Origin: Gammaproteobacteria bacterium
Lineage (GTDB): Bacteria > Pseudomonadota > Gammaproteobacteria > RBG-16-57-12
DNA length: 52,593 bases
Assembly (NCBI GenBank): GCA_021647245.1
Contig: JAKIVC010000024.1
Location: forward strand, 1-52,593
Direction: 5' to 3'
Below are positions 33,722 to 43,458 of this stretch, one piece after another. How positions within the stretch are numbered: position 1 is the first letter of the stretch; each line of letters starts with the position of its first letter. The position numbers were made by a program, and so were the translations under genes. Below the pieces are notes generated by a model that worked only from the letters and a program-made list of their open reading frames with translations, had not been told where the DNA came from and ran no database searches.

Positions 33722-34501
33722 ATGAGCAAGCGGGATCGTAACTTTGATCAGCTGGCGGGGCGCTTTAAGAAAAATATTTACGGCAGTGATAAAGGTAAAA
33801 TTCGACTTGCGGTGTTATGGCAGCACCTGATAACGCAAATGCCGCAGCTGGTGGATGGCCCCCGGTTGCGTATTCTTGATGCCGGCTGTGGCCTAGGCTT
33901 GTTTGCGCTGCGCCTTGCTGAGCTTGGCCACGAGCTGGTGCTGTGTGATATCTCTGCCGATCTGCTGGGGCAGGCGCGTGATGGATTTGCGGAGCAGCAA
34001 AAAGACGCCGTTGTTGAATTCCACCACCGGTCACTGTTTGAAATGGCAACACAGGATAAGCGGCAATATGATCTGGTACTTTGCCACGCCGTATTGGAGT
34101 GGTTGGCAGAGCCACAACGCAGCATTCCCGCATTTCAACAACTGGTAAAACCGGGCGGGCACCTCTCATTAATGTTCTACAATATCAACTCACTCATCTA
34201 CCGAAACCTGGTGCGTGGCAATCTGCGCAAGGTGAAGTCGGGCCACTTCTCAGGTGAAATAAACAGCCTCACACCGCAAAACCCACTCGACCCCACCGAA
34301 GTCTATGGGTGGTTTGACCATAGCCCGTTTACAATACGTGACCGTGCCGGTGTTCGCGTTTTTTACGACTATATGGAAAAGCGGGTAAAAGAGCGTCTGC
34401 CAGTTGCAGCGATTATCGAAATGGAGCTGGCCCATAGTCGCCAAGAGCCCTACCTTTCGTTAGGGCGCTATATTCACCTGCTGGCACAGCACCCCGTCTA
34501 A
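33722..34501 (+). CDS. cmoM: tRNA 5-carboxymethoxyuridine methyltransferase CmoM
   Basis: SAM-dependent class I methyltransferase of 259 residues that methylates cmo5U at the wobble base to mcmo5U. The family start NFDQLAGRFKKNIYGSDKG is followed by motif I LDAGCGLGLFALRLAELGH, the acidic loop CDIS, motif IV CHAVLEWLAEP and MFYNINSLIYRNL, typical of CmoM (SmtA). Confidence 0.92.
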   Translation: MSKRDRNFDQLAGRFKKNIYGSDKGKIRLAVLWQHLITQMPQLVDGPRLRILDAGCGLGLFALRLAELGHELVLCDISADLLGQARDGFAEQQKDAVVEFHHRSLFEMATQDKRQYDLVLCHAVLEWLAEPQRSIPAFQQLVKPGGHLSLMFYNINSLIYRNLVRGNLRKVKSGHFSGEINSLTPQNPLDPTEVYGWFDHSPFTIRDRAGVRVFYDYMEKRVKERLPVAAIIEMELAHSRQEPYLSLGRYIHLLAQHPV

Positions 34502-34557
34502 CGATACCTTCCGACTCAATAAATATCTGAGCGCTCTTTTTTGGGGTTAGGACGGGC

Positions 34558-35460
34558 TTATTTTAGCGCTTTTAATGGCTGAACCACGATCGGTTCCACT
34601 CTATTTTCGCTACCGATAATCTCCTCGCTATCGAAAGCAATATCACCCTCTTCAAACGGCATCTGCTGCGTTTTTAGGCCGATAAAGTCATACATTGCAG
34701 AGTCCATGAGGTGCGATGACTTGATGTTTTTTATTGCGGTAAACATGGTCTCTATTCGCCCCGGGTGACTTTTGTCCCACCCCTGTAGCATTCCTTTAAT
34801 AACCTGCCGCTGTAGGTTGGGCTGTGAGCCGCAGAGGTTACAGGGGATAATCGGATACTCCTGTATTTCAGCATAGCGGATAATATCTTTTTCTCGGCAG
34901 TAGGCGAGGGGGCGAATGATGATGTGCTGGCCATTGTCACTCACTAGCTTGGGTGGCATCGCTTTTAGTTTTCCGCCATAGAAAAGGTTTAAAAACAGTG
35001 TTTCGAGAATATCATCACGGTGGTGCCCCAGTGCTATTTTGGTGGCCCCCAGCTCGCTTGCGGTGCGGTAGAGAATGCCTCGGCGCAGCCGTGAGCAGAG
35101 TGAGCAGGTGGTTTTCCCTTCGGGTATCTTCTCCTTAACAATGGAGTAGGTATCCTCTTCAACGATTTTGTACTCCACACCCAGGGAGTCGAGATAGTTT
35201 GGCAGGATCTCTTCTGGGAATTCGGGTTGTTTCTGATCAAGGTTGACAGCAACAATATCAAAATGGATGGGGGCTATTTTCTGGAAATAACGCAAAATAT
35301 CGAGCATGGTAAAGCTATCCTTTCCACCCGAAAGGCACACCATGATCTTATCGCCCTCTTCGATCATGTTAAAGTCAGTAATCGCATTGCCCGCTTCTCT
35401 GCGTAGGCGTTTTTGAAGTTTATTGGCGCTGTAGCGTTGCTTGCCTGATAGTTGTTGCAC
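34558..35460 (-). CDS. ttcA: tRNA 2-thiocytidine(32) synthetase TtcA
   Basis: PP-loop enzyme with a [4Fe-4S] cluster that thiolates C32 of certain tRNAs. Motifs: [17 protein letters not shown] (PP-loop), [13 protein letters not shown] with the Cxx[15 protein letters not shown] and [17 protein letters not shown] with the further cysteines. The open frame reaches 35511, but the GTG at 35460 has GGGAG at 8 bases and gives [19 protein letters not shown], closer to the family start (300 residues). Confidence 0.94.
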   Translation of the reverse strand: MQQLSGKQRYSANKLQKRLRREAGNAITDFNMIEEGDKIMVCLSGGKDSFTMLDILRYFQKIAPIHFDIVAVNLDQKQPEFPEEILPNYLDSLGVEYKIVEEDTYSIVKEKIPEGKTTCSLCSRLRRGILYRTASELGATKIALGHHRDDILETLFLNLFYGGKLKAMPPKLVSDNGQHIIIRPLAYCREKDIIRYAEIQEYPIIPCNLCGSQPNLQRQVIKGMLQGWDKSHPGRIETMFTAIKNIKSSHLMDSAMYDFIGLKTQQMPFEEGDIAFDSEEIIGSENRVEPIVVQPLKALK

Positions 35461-35546
35461 GACCTGCTCCCGGCAAATGGCGTTGAAAATGAACGGTTGC
35501 TGATAATACACTAATAAAGAGAGCGTGTTTCGCAGAAGAGAGTAAA

Positions 35547-35707
35547 CGCGAATAATTTATAAATCATGCACAATTTCACTTGTTTGTGGGTTTTGCATGG
35601 GATATTTACTCTGCCGCTCGTAATCATAAATATGGGTATTTTTCCGAAAATTTCCCTGTAAAATCAAAAATATGAGTAATTTTTTATAAAATTTATGGGA
35701 TATCCGA
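35547..35707 (-). repeat. MITE-like repeat, full copy (~161 bp)
   Basis: The element runs from CGCGAATAATTTATAAATC to ATTTATGGGATATCCGA, bounded by GTAAA at 35542-35546 and 35708-35712, a likely target duplication. Its reverse complement matches 44004-44164 through the inside (TTTTACAGG, TCGGAAA, GGCAGAG, ACAAGTGA) and at both ends. It lies between ttcA and the 101-residue gene and must overlap the promoter region of both. Confidence 0.7.
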
Positions 35708-35776
35708 GTAAAGAACCCACTTTGTAGCACGCTATAAAGGGTTCCAATTAAATAACGTGAGGGAGCAGGAGTCGAG

Positions 35777-36082
35777 ATGAGTGAAGATTTTGATAAGCCA
35801 AAGTGGGATGTAGCCTTGGAAGCGTTGATCAACGAAGAGTTTGAGAAGCGTAAGCGACCGCTGACTATCAAAGACCTGCAAGGTATGGCCCTCCTACATG
35901 CGATTCGTTTTGATGATATTTTAGATACTCTAATGATTATGTGCATTGAGGGAGATTGGCGTTACCAAAATACCCAGGGCGAGGTACAGCTGATCAAACA
36001 AGAAGATTACGATGAGCTATTCAAAAGTGGTCGTACCACGGATGAAGGGGTGGCGGGCTATAATGGCCGTTGGTTAAAATAG
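35777..36082 (+). CDS. Hypothetical protein, 101 residues
   Basis: I do not recognise the family. It is a small soluble acidic protein with a helical first half (KWDVALEALINEEFEKRKRP) containing PLTIKDLQGMALLHAIRFDDIL, which resembles a helix-turn-helix, and a polar end (AGYNGRWLK). GGGAGCAGGAG precedes the ATG, and a good terminator follows at 36206-36237, so it is probably a real single-gene unit. Confidence 0.7.
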   Translation: MSEDFDKPKWDVALEALINEEFEKRKRPLTIKDLQGMALLHAIRFDDILDTLMIMCIEGDWRYQNTQGEVQLIKQEDYDELFKSGRTTDEGVAGYNGRWLK

Positions 36083-36205
36083 CGCCAGCGCTTTGCACGA
36101 AAAATAGCTCTCGCTCCAGCAAGGCGAAAATGAGACGTATAAAGCTCTCAACGCAACTGTTACGGTGCGTTTATTTTTCGCGTCCCCTCTCAATACTTAT
36201 AAATC

Positions 36206-36237
36206 GACCACTGGCCTCCCATGTCAGTGGTTTTTTT
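36206..36237 (+). terminator. Rho-independent terminator after the 101-residue gene
   Basis: CCACTG (36208-36213) pairs with CAGTGG (36225-36230), followed by TTTTTTT. It lies about 125 bases after the stop of the hypothetical gene. The rest of 36083-36394 holds no gene that I can support. Confidence 0.8.
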
Positions 36238-36394
36238 ATGCTTGAGGTTTTCCCTTAGTGCAGTGAACCTCTCCTCGCCCCCGCTAGCCACTGGATTATT
36301 ATTTTTTATTAAAAAATCAACCAATTGCTGGCGTTTTGCTGCAAACACTCGCAAAATGGGGTTATCTGTTTTGTATTTGAGTGAGGCTATCTTA

Positions 36395-36826
36395 ATGGGG
36401 TATATGGAAAAGCGAGAAGTTGTGACGGCTTTTTTGCGTTATGAGAACCGTATTTTACTGTTAAAACGCAGTGACAAAGTGGAGACCTACCCAGGTTTTT
36501 GGTCCGGGGTGAGTGGTTACCTTGGCGAAGACGCTATGAATCAGGCTCGTCAGGAGATTAGTGAAGAGACTGGCCTGGCAGATGAACAGCTCAGCTTTGT
36601 TTGTGGTGGTGAGCCACTTGATGTACCCGCCCCGGAGCTAGACACTTGCTGGCAAGTACACCCGTTTCTGTTTGATATTGCTGATCCGGACCTGGTAACG
36701 CTCAACTGGGAAAGCGAAACTTTTCGTTGGGTTAAAGCCGAAGATATTCACGGTATGGAGACCGTTCCGCTGTTGCTTAAAACCCTTGCGCGCTGTCTGG
36801 AACGTGAGCGTGGCCGTCGCCATTAA
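36395..36826 (+). CDS. NUDIX hydrolase, small
   Basis: NUDIX protein of 143 residues. It starts MGYMEKREVVTAFLRYENRI, and the box is GYLGEDAMNQARQEISEETG, with the catalytic Glu residues intact and Gln in place of Arg. The WSGVSGYL and TFRWVKAEDI parts are typical of MutT-like enzymes. It may sanitise oxidised nucleotides, which would suit its place 18 bases before mutY; this is inferred. The frame runs back to 36221, but ATG 36395 (GAGG at 8 bases) or 36404 is likely the start. Confidence 0.85.
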   Translation: MGYMEKREVVTAFLRYENRILLLKRSDKVETYPGFWSGVSGYLGEDAMNQARQEISEETGLADEQLSFVCGGEPLDVPAPELDTCWQVHPFLFDIADPDLVTLNWESETFRWVKAEDIHGMETVPLLLKTLARCLERERGRRH

Positions 36827-36844
36827 ATCCTGAGAGCACTCTGA

Positions 36845-37921
36845 TTGGACAGCGCCGATACCCCGTTCAGCCAGGCGATATTAGCTTGGTATGACCAGCA
36901 TGGTCGCAAATCTCTGCCTTGGCACCACAATGTCTCCGCCTATGGTGTATGGGTTTCTGAGATCATGTTGCAGCAGACTCAAGTCGCCACGGTTATCCCC
37001 TATTATCAGCGCTTTATGGCGCAATTTTCCGACGTGGAGTGCCTCGCCAATGCCGAGCTGGATGCTGTCCTGCACCAGTGGAGCGGCTTGGGCTACTACG
37101 CCCGTGGGCGCAATCTACACAAAGCGGCTCAATTGATTAGAGACGACCATGGGGGGCGCTTTCCAACCCAGTTTGAATCGTTGCTTAAACTGCCCGGAAT
37201 AGGGCGCTCTACTGCCGGGGCCATTCTGGCTTTTTCAACGGGCACGCGCCATGCAATCTTGGATGGCAATGTAAAGCGGGTGCTTTGTCGCTATCACGCA
37301 GTTGATGGCTGGCCGGGGCAGGCCGCGACTGCTAAGCAGCTTTGGCAATTGGCTGATCAGCACACCCCCCACACCCGTATTGCCGAATATACCCAGGCGA
37401 TTATGGATTTTGGCGCGAGCTGCTGCACTCGTCACAACCCTGGCTGTGCATCTTGCCCCTTGCAATCACAATGTATAGCATCTCTTCAAGAGAGCGTGGC
37501 GCAATATCCAACGCCTAAACCACGAAAAAAACTCCCGATTCGATCTGTTGATATGCTGCTGCTGATGAATGAACGGGGGGATGTTCTGTTGCAACAGCGC
37601 CCTCCCACGGGCATTTGGGGCGGCTTATGGAGCTTGCCAGAGCTGCCTGAGGGTGCGTCGATGAGTGACTGGTGCCATCACCAGCTGGGTTATCAGGTTG
37701 GGCGAGTGGCGGCGGGGGATATTGTCCGCCACACTTTTAGCCACTTTCATCTAGATATCCGCCCCCTCTACTTGCGGGTAGTGGCCGTGGCTAATGTAGT
37801 GATGGAATCAGGGGAGGGAGTCTGGTATAACTCACAGAATCCTGATCAGCGGGGCTTGGCTGCGCCGATACAGCGATTAATAAAACAGATCCCTCCTCAG
37901 ATAAAAGAGAGAATATTATGA
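36845..37921 (+). CDS. mutY: A/G-specific adenine glycosylase MutY
   Basis: Base-excision repair glycosylase of 358 residues that removes A opposite 8-oxoguanine. HhH-GPD core: [49 protein letters not shown] with the catalytic Asp further on. The [4Fe-4S] site is C-x6-C-x2-C-x5-C in [17 protein letters not shown]. The C-terminal NUDIX-like recognition domain begins near residue 230. The start is TTG with GAGAG upstream. It overlaps yggX by 4 bases. Confidence 0.96.
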   Translation: MDSADTPFSQAILAWYDQHGRKSLPWHHNVSAYGVWVSEIMLQQTQVATVIPYYQRFMAQFSDVECLANAELDAVLHQWSGLGYYARGRNLHKAAQLIRDDHGGRFPTQFESLLKLPGIGRSTAGAILAFSTGTRHAILDGNVKRVLCRYHAVDGWPGQAATAKQLWQLADQHTPHTRIAEYTQAIMDFGASCCTRHNPGCASCPLQSQCIASLQESVAQYPTPKPRKKLPIRSVDMLLLMNERGDVLLQQRPPTGIWGGLWSLPELPEGASMSDWCHHQLGYQVGRVAAGDIVRHTFSHFHLDIRPLYLRVVAVANVVMESGEGVWYNSQNPDQRGLAAPIQRLIKQIPPQIKERIL

Positions 37922-38187
37922 GCCGTATGGTGCAGTGTATAAAATTGGGTAAAGAGGCTGAAGGCCTTGCGCGTCCAACTTATCCGGGAGAGCTGGGTAA
38001 AAAGATTTTTGAAAATGTATCGAAAGAGGCTTGGGGCGAGTGGCTAAAGCAGCAGACCATGCTGTTAAACGAATACCGCCTGACCCCCATTGACCCAAAA
38101 CATCGTGCGTTTTTAGAGGAGCAGATGGAGAAGTTTTTCTTTGATGATGGTGATGTCACACCTGGCGAATTTACCCCGCCGAAATAG
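37918..38187 (+). CDS. yggX: Oxidative-damage protein YggX (Fe(2+)-trafficking family)
   Basis: Small protein of 89 residues of the YggX family, which helps protect and repair Fe-S proteins. [20 protein letters not shown], with the single conserved Cys, and [20 protein letters not shown] are family hallmarks. The ATGA overlap with mutY is the classic arrangement in gammaproteobacteria. MutY itself carries an Fe-S cluster, so coexpression makes sense. Confidence 0.96.
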   Translation: MSRMVQCIKLGKEAEGLARPTYPGELGKKIFENVSKEAWGEWLKQQTMLLNEYRLTPIDPKHRAFLEEQMEKFFFDDGDVTPGEFTPPK

Positions 38188-38237
38188 ATCAAAAATTCGG
38201 CAACTTAGTGTAAATACAATACATTTTAATATTGTAC

Positions 38238-38266
38238 TTGACGCGACTAGGCTTAAGCGGTTTAAT
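38238..38266 (+). promoter_or_regulatory. Sigma-70 promoter of tRNA-Phe
   Basis: TTGACG (38238-38243), a 17-base spacer and TTTAAT (38261-38266) make a strong promoter. The start would be near 38273, 8 bases before the tRNA. Confidence 0.7.
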
Positions 38267-38280
38267 ACGCAGCAAATAGA

Positions 38281-38356
38281 GCCCGGGTAGCTCAGTCGGT
38301 AGAGCAGTGGACTGAAAATCCTCGTGTCGGCAGTTCGATTCTGTCCCCGGGCACCA
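38281..38356 (+). tRNA. tRNA-Phe (GAA)
   Basis: The 76-base cloverleaf has acceptor arms GCCCGGG and CCCGGGC, a D-loop with AGCTCAGTCGGTAGAGC, the anticodon GAA at 38314-38316 in ACTGAAAATC, and a T-arm with GTTCGATTC. The 3' CCA is encoded (38354-38356). It stands alone, not in a tRNA cluster. Confidence 0.97.
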
Positions 38357-38367
38357 CAATTTAGAGA

Positions 38368-38398
38368 AAGCCAGAGCCGCTTAGGTTCTGGCTTTTTT
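38368..38398 (+). terminator. Terminator after tRNA-Phe
   Basis: AGCCAGA pairs with TCTGGCT around GCCGCTTAGGT, followed by a T-run. It closes the single tRNA transcript. Confidence 0.85.
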
Positions 38399-38950
38399 GC
38401 GTCTGTGCTGTAATAAGTTGAGTTGGTATGCAATTGATTGAGGGAAGTCTGATTAACTTTCGGAATGCAAAAACTTTATCGTTTCAGGCCAGGTTATAGG
38501 TAACAGAGGTGAAGGGTTTAAATTTAAGATCTGCGGCAGAGTGGTGGTGTCGATTTCCCGATAAAAATTGAGAGCATAAAAGGCTCGCACGCTGAAATTA
38601 CCGGTACTATAGAGGTCGCTCAGTTAGCAACCGCCACACTGCTAACCACCATTGGTATTGTGAACGCTAAATGCCCTGTTCTTAGGTGTGACCTTGATGC
38701 TGCTTTTGATGTGAGCGGTTTTGATCGGCTGGATGTTGGTCTCTCGATTGAATTTGATGGTGATGGAAACCACCCTAAAAGGCATTATAGTTGTTAACAT
38801 GTTGCTTTATCATTTATGGTTTTTGATTCCTACCGCTCCCTCGCCGCTGCTAATCGTTTAATAAAACCCCTCTCTTTGTCAGGGGAGGTTGGGAGGAGCC
38901 GTTAACCCGGCGGTGGTCACGGATGATTTATTTTTGGAGTGTTTGAAATA
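38399..38950. other. Gene-poor stretch with a possible gene remnant
   Basis: No full gene is visible. One frame is open on the + strand from about 38531 to a TAA near 38798, reading through VDFPIKIESIKGSHAEITG and VSGFDRLDVGLSIEFDGDGN. It has no ATG, GTG or TTG start until well inside. It may be the tail of a degraded gene; I do not recognise it. The last 100 bases form the leader of the transglycosylase gene, with GGAG at 38936. Confidence 0.3.
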
Positions 38951-40213
38951 ATGAGTATCTTCTGTTTCATAAGAGCTAAGGCAGGCTGTTTTCTGTTCTG
39001 TTCACTGCTTTTTTTGGTTTTCTCTGCTTCCTCTTTAGCTTCCAGTGAAGATGAGTTTGATGCTTTTGTAGCGCAGCAAGCGCAAGAGGTTGAGTTGGAG
39101 CAGCAGGCGTTTTTGCAATATCAACAAGCGTTGGAGGCGGGGTTTGACGCTTATCAAAAAGCGTATCAACAGGAGTTTGAGGCGTATAGCCGTGAAATCA
39201 CTCAACAGTGGGGTGAATTTTTAGAGTTAGGGCCAAAAACCTGGGTGAGTTATGTGGAAAATAATCAGGTGCGTCGGGTAGCTGATTTTGAGCAGGGGCG
39301 TGCCGAATTGACTCTGCTGCTTGGGGCGGGTGATACGGCGGATGGTGTTGAGCAACGAATCAATGGGCTTGTTCATCAGTGGCTTAATAGTACCGAAGCC
39401 GATGCGTACCAGGCGGATCAACTGTCCCAGCGCATTGAACAGCGTTTGCAGAATCACTCCTCTGTGGTTAAAACAGCGCAGCCCGGTGAGCAGCGTATTT
39501 TTGCACTGGAGGATATAACTGCGGCGGGCCTTGATAGCTCACCTTACGTTAAGGTGAGCCAACCAGTCAGCGCACCCGTTCAGTGGGAGATTACTAAAAC
39601 CATGAATGGCGAAAAAGCGGTAGTAACCGCTAGCTTTGTGATTCCTCATTCGGTACGAAAAAAGGCTAACCGCTTTTCTGAAGAGGTGACGGCGGCGGCG
39701 GTAAGAGAGCGGCTGCCACCGGAGTTGATTTTAGCCGTGATCGAGACGGAGAGCAGTTTTAACCCCATGGCCCGTTCACACATTCCCGCTTATGGCCTTA
39801 TGCAGATTGTACCGAGGTCAGCGGGTAAAGATGCTTCACGCTATCTCTATGGTGAGTCGAAATTACTGGCTCCCTCCTACCTCTATAAAATTGATAAAAA
39901 TATTGGTGTCGGTTCAGCTTACCTGCATATTCTTTATTATCGTTACATGAGAAAGGTGACGGATCCCATCAGCCGCCTCTATTGTGTTATTGCAGCGTAT
40001 AACACCGGCGCAAGTAATGTGGGTACTGCTTTTATCGGTAGAAAGAGCTTCTCGAAGGCGGTGGATACCATTAACGGTATGACATCAGACGAGGTGTACC
40101 AAGTGCTGATAAACGAGCTTGCTTATGAAGAGACCCGAAAATATTTAGCCAAGGTCACCCGTCGAATGAAAAAATACGTTAAGGAAGCGTCGAGCGAGTC
40201 TGATCAGATTTAG
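38951..40213 (+). CDS. Lytic murein transglycosylase, MltC-like
   Basis: Exported peptidoglycan-cleaving enzyme of 420 residues. The signal peptide is CFLFCSLLFLVFSASSLAS. A Gln/Glu-rich helical DUF3393-type region (about 25-90) follows, and a C-terminal SLT (lysozyme-like) domain from about 235. The SLT motifs are present: ILAVIETESSFNPMA with the catalytic Glu, AYGLMQIVPRSAGKD, and YCVIAAYNTGASNVGTAF. Unlike classical MltC there is no lipobox Cys at the cleavage site, so it may be soluble in the periplasm. The ATG at 38951 is preferred to the GTG at 38939. Confidence 0.9.
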   Translation: MSIFCFIRAKAGCFLFCSLLFLVFSASSLASSEDEFDAFVAQQAQEVELEQQAFLQYQQALEAGFDAYQKAYQQEFEAYSREITQQWGEFLELGPKTWVSYVENNQVRRVADFEQGRAELTLLLGAGDTADGVEQRINGLVHQWLNSTEADAYQADQLSQRIEQRLQNHSSVVKTAQPGEQRIFALEDITAAGLDSSPYVKVSQPVSAPVQWEITKTMNGEKAVVTASFVIPHSVRKKANRFSEEVTAAAVRERLPPELILAVIETESSFNPMARSHIPAYGLMQIVPRSAGKDASRYLYGESKLLAPSYLYKIDKNIGVGSAYLHILYYRYMRKVTDPISRLYCVIAAYNTGASNVGTAFIGRKSFSKAVDTINGMTSDEVYQVLINELAYEETRKYLAKVTRRMKKYVKEASSESDQI

Positions 40214-40218
40214 CGGGG

Positions 40219-40464
40219 TTATGGCTCATGGTGCGGTGGGTCGCTTCGTTGTTGCATCTCCTGCTTGGAAATAATGGTGCAACTTTCGTGTAACTCGCTG
40301 TAGAGGATGAAGGCTTCGCCTTGTGCTATCTGCGCGATCACCTGTTTAACTTTGCTCTGTTGTGAAATCTCATTTTCACCATAGTCGGTGCCCTCGCGGC
40401 TGACAAATTCATCAGCAAGGGCGTGGAGCGTATCGGCAGAAAGTTGTTGGTGGGGGATAATCAT
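40219..40464 (-). CDS. YheU family protein (UPF0270)
   Basis: Small protein of 81 residues. MIIPHQQLSADTLHALADEF, then VSREGTDYGENE and GEAFILYSELHESCTII, matches the UPF0270/YheU family. The function is unknown. It is convergent with the transglycosylase gene (6 bases between). Confidence 0.9.
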   Translation of the reverse strand: MIIPHQQLSADTLHALADEFVSREGTDYGENEISQQSKVKQVIAQIAQGEAFILYSELHESCTIISKQEMQQRSDPPHHEP

Positions 40465-40502
40465 GGTCTGTTATTTTAACATAAAATTTGCTGTCATTTA
40501 GG

Positions 40503-40928
40503 ATGAGAGCTAATCGGCCCGAAATGATTGCGGGTGATCCATCACAGCGTTCTCGCTGGTGGCTGGTGATTTTATGCTACCTGCTGTTGCTGCTGCTATT
40601 TGAGCCAGCGCTTGATCATTTTCTGAAAGTGATGGTATTTGAGCCTACTCCGGAAGGTGTCGCGGCGCTGAATGAGAAAAAGCTTCTATTGGCCACTTGG
40701 GGCTTTGTATTGCTGCGCTCGATCCCTTTGCTGCTGTTTATCTGGCTGGGTTGGCAGGTTGTACGCAGCAGGCGCTTGCCTTCGCCCGGGTTGAGACTCC
40801 CTTTTTCTGTGCTGTTGATTAGCGGGCAGCGGGCACAATTGATCGGTATGGTGATGGTTGCAGTGGCGCTGTTATCACTATTAAGAGAGCTGGGCCTTTT
40901 GGCCTCCGTGCTCAATACGCCTGGCTGA
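40503..40928 (+). CDS. Hypothetical membrane protein
   Basis: Not recognised. About 141 residues with three hydrophobic helices: WWLVILCYLLLLLLFEPAL, LLRSIPLLLFIWLGWQVV and LIGMVMVAVALLSLL. The start is unclear: TTG 40488, ATG 40503 or ATG 40524. The end is 2 bases from the convergent cytochrome gene, which lies on the other strand. Real coding is likely from its length, hydrophobic periodicity and fit between neighbours. Confidence 0.6.
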   Translation: MRANRPEMIAGDPSQRSRWWLVILCYLLLLLLFEPALDHFLKVMVFEPTPEGVAALNEKKLLLATWGFVLLRSIPLLLFIWLGWQVVRSRRLPSPGLRLPFSVLLISGQRAQLIGMVMVAVALLSLLRELGLLASVLNTPG

Positions 40929-40929
40929 G

Positions 40930-41478
40930 CTACGGTATGACGTTGTGGCAGCGCATGCAGTTGTTGGTGGGTGGGAAGGCGACTTTGCCATGACAGACAC
41001 CACACTTATTTCCGGTAAGAATGTCTGACATACTGATCTCGGTGGCATTGGCTTGCTCTTCAAAGAGCCCGCTATGGCAGCTATTGCAATCCATCTGGCT
41101 GGTGTGCTTGGCGTGAGAAAATCTCACGTTGGGCATATCGCCGGTATTGGTGCGGATAATGTCGAGGTCAAATATCTCACTCTCTTCGGTGCCGAGCCGG
41201 TTGGCCCGTGCCACCAGTTGCCCTGCTTCCAGTGTTTTAACCCAGTCAATAACGCCTACCGTATCGCGGGGGAAGTCTTTCATTGCGGTGGTGGGGTGCT
41301 GAAAGATATTAATGGCATCATTTTCAGGGTCATGGATGCCATCTTCAATGAAAGGGGTTGTTTCGCCATGAATCTGGAAGTTTTTAACCTCGGCATGTGC
41401 CGTGATGCTGACCCCAAGGAGAAGCAGCACGGTTAAGCTGAGGTTAAATGACAGTTTTGTTTTTTTATGTGTGGCCAT
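40930..41478 (-). CDS. Triheme c-type cytochrome (c7-like)
   Basis: Periplasmic multiheme cytochrome of 182 residues. The signal peptide is about residues 1-29 (LSLTVLLLLGVSITAHA). Three heme-attachment sites, CNSCH, CGVCH and CMRCH, lie in the last 60 residues, and FSHAKH supplies a distal His. This matches the c(7)-type triheme domain family. The partner in electron transfer is not known; a sulfur or respiratory chain role would fit the lifestyle. The ATG at 41478 (MATHKKTK) is preferred over the frame start at 41490. Confidence 0.9.
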   Translation of the reverse strand: MATHKKTKLSFNLSLTVLLLLGVSITAHAEVKNFQIHGETTPFIEDGIHDPENDAINIFQHPTTAMKDFPRDTVGVIDWVKTLEAGQLVARANRLGTEESEIFDLDIIRTNTGDMPNVRFSHAKHTSQMDCNSCHSGLFEEQANATEISMSDILTGNKCGVCHGKVAFPPTNNCMRCHNVIP

Positions 41479-41581
41479 GACTACTCTCACGTGGTCGCTT
41501 CGCTACGAAGTCTTAATGTTACCGAATGCTTGAATAGAAACAAGAGTTAGTTGCTACTCCTGATGCCTACACCTCAAATTA

Positions 41582-43294
41582 TCAGGCGGATAGCTGGCTT
41601 AACAGCTGGTGTGTGATCTCTTCCAGGCTAACATCACGACTCTCGCTATCTTGTCGTGCCTTGTATTCAACGGTGCCTGCTTTTAAGCCTCGCTCGCTAA
41701 TGACAACGCGATGGGGGATGCCTATGAGATCCATGTTTGCAAACATTACGCCGGGTCGCTCTTTACGATCATCCAGTAACACATCAATTCCAGATTTCAT
41801 CAATGCCGAGTAGAGCTGCTCGACACTCTCTTGTACCAAGGCTGATTTTTGCATATTGATGGGGACAATGCCCACCTGAAAAGGGGCGATTGACTCGGGC
41901 CAGATAATACCTCTGTCATCGTTGTTTTGCTCAATTGTCGCCGCGACGATGCGTGAAACGCCCATGCCGTAACAGCCCATGAGTGGCGTGGTGGCTTTGC
42001 CCTTCTCATCCAGCACCGATGCCTTGAGCGCTTGGGTATATTTATCACCCAACTGAAAAATATGCCCCACCTCAATACCGCGTTTAATGATCAGCTTGCC
42101 TTTACCGTCGGGGCTGGCATCGCCTTCGGTTACATTTCGCAGATCCGCTACCATGGGCTCAGCCAAGTCACGCCCCCAGTTTACGCCACTCAGATGTTTT
42201 CCATCTTGGTTGGCACCACAGACAAAATCAGCTGACTGAGCGGCACTGTGATCAGCAATCAGTGTAATTTTCAAGCCAACAGGCCCCAGTGAGCCACGAC
42301 TGCAATTTGCCGCCTGTTTGATCTCTTGATCCGATGCTAGGGTGAATGGGCTGGCGACTTGTGACAGTTTTTCTGCCTTTATCTCATTGAGTGTATGATC
42401 ACCGCGCACCACTAAAGCGACAACTTCGCCCTCCTCAGCACCTTTCACCAGCAAGGTTTTGATGATTTGAGTGGCGGGTATTTTCAGTAAAGCAGCGATT
42501 TCATCGATGCTCTGGCTGTGGGGTGTCTCAACGGTGTTCATGGGGTGTGTGGCGGCGGCACGCTCAGCTGTCGGTGCAACCGCTTCGGCCATCTCAATGT
42601 TGGCGGCGTAGTCACTGTCGCTGCTAAAGGCGATATCATCCTCTCCTGACTCCGCTAATACGTGGAACTCATGGGAGACTGAGCCGCCAATGGCTCCCGT
42701 ATCTGCCAATACGGCACGGAAGTTGAGGCCGATCCGCTCGAATATACGGCAGTAAGCGCTATGCATTAGCTCATAAGTCTCTTGTAGTGATTTAGAGTCG
42801 ACATGGAAGGAGTAGGCATCTTTCATCAGAAACTCACGGGCACGCATTACCCCAAAGCGCGGGCGGCGTTCATCGCGGAATTTTATTTGCAACTGATAAA
42901 AAATAGCTGGCAGCTGTTTGTAGCTATGCAGCTCACTGCGTAGCAGGTCCGTAATCACCTCTTCGTGGGTGGGGCCAAAGCAGAAGTCACGCTGGTGGCG
43001 ATCTTGAAGGCGCAACATTTCGCCGCCCATCTCATCCCAGCGCCCTGATTCCTGCCAGAGTTCAGCCGGTTGTATCGTGGGCATGAGCAGCTCTTGGGCG
43101 GCAACGCCATTCATCTCTTCGCGGATGATGGCCTCTACTTTTCGTAATACTCTTAGCCCCATGGGTAGCCAGGTGTAGAGGCCTGAGGCGAGCTTTCGAA
43201 TCATGCCTGCTCGTAGCATTAGCTGGTGGCTGATAACTTCAGCTTCAGCAGGGTTCTCTTTGAGTGTGGCAAGCAAAAATTTGGAAGCGCGCAT
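41582..43294 (-). CDS. proS: Prolyl-tRNA synthetase
   Basis: Class II aminoacyl-tRNA synthetase of 570 residues, bacterial (ProS type 1) architecture. Motif 1 region near [20 protein letters not shown], motif 2 with [21 protein letters not shown], the inserted editing (YbaK-like) domain about 225-380, motif 3 [18 protein letters not shown] and the anticodon-binding domain with [20 protein letters not shown]. Complete, with no anomalies. Confidence 0.98.
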   Translation of the reverse strand: MRASKFLLATLKENPAEAEVISHQLMLRAGMIRKLASGLYTWLPMGLRVLRKVEAIIREEMNGVAAQELLMPTIQPAELWQESGRWDEMGGEMLRLQDRHQRDFCFGPTHEEVITDLLRSELHSYKQLPAIFYQLQIKFRDERRPRFGVMRAREFLMKDAYSFHVDSKSLQETYELMHSAYCRIFERIGLNFRAVLADTGAIGGSVSHEFHVLAESGEDDIAFSSDSDYAANIEMAEAVAPTAERAAATHPMNTVETPHSQSIDEIAALLKIPATQIIKTLLVKGAEEGEVVALVVRGDHTLNEIKAEKLSQVASPFTLASDQEIKQAANCSRGSLGPVGLKITLIADHSAAQSADFVCGANQDGKHLSGVNWGRDLAEPMVADLRNVTEGDASPDGKGKLIIKRGIEVGHIFQLGDKYTQALKASVLDEKGKATTPLMGCYGMGVSRIVAATIEQNNDDRGIIWPESIAPFQVGIVPINMQKSALVQESVEQLYSALMKSGIDVLLDDRKERPGVMFANMDLIGIPHRVVISERGLKAGTVEYKARQDSESRDVSLEEITHQLLSQLSA

Positions 43295-43398
43295 AGATTG
43301 GTCTGATTACCTTTAAATGAAGTTTTTCAGTTGTTAGCGGTAGATTATAGCCCAGAGAGGGGTGTTGTCTGGATAAAAGCGGGCCGCTGTTGTACAAA

Positions 43399-43427
43399 CG
43401 CCCTTTTGTCAGGGAGACAAAAGGGCG
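43399..43427 (-). terminator. Probable terminator of the lipoprotein gene
   Basis: CGCCCTTTTGTC (43399-43410) and GACAAAAGGGCG (43416-43427) form a perfect 12-bp stem with a five-base loop. On the minus strand TTTGT follows, a weak U-run, so it would end the lipoprotein transcript upstream of proS. Confidence 0.65.
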
Positions 43428-43458
43428 CTCTGAACAAGTCGAGGCGTTTTATACTGAC

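Noticed and set aside
35557-35946. Minus-strand frame across the MITE-like repeat
   Set aside because: It runs antisense through the 101-residue gene and the repeat, with no family resemblance.
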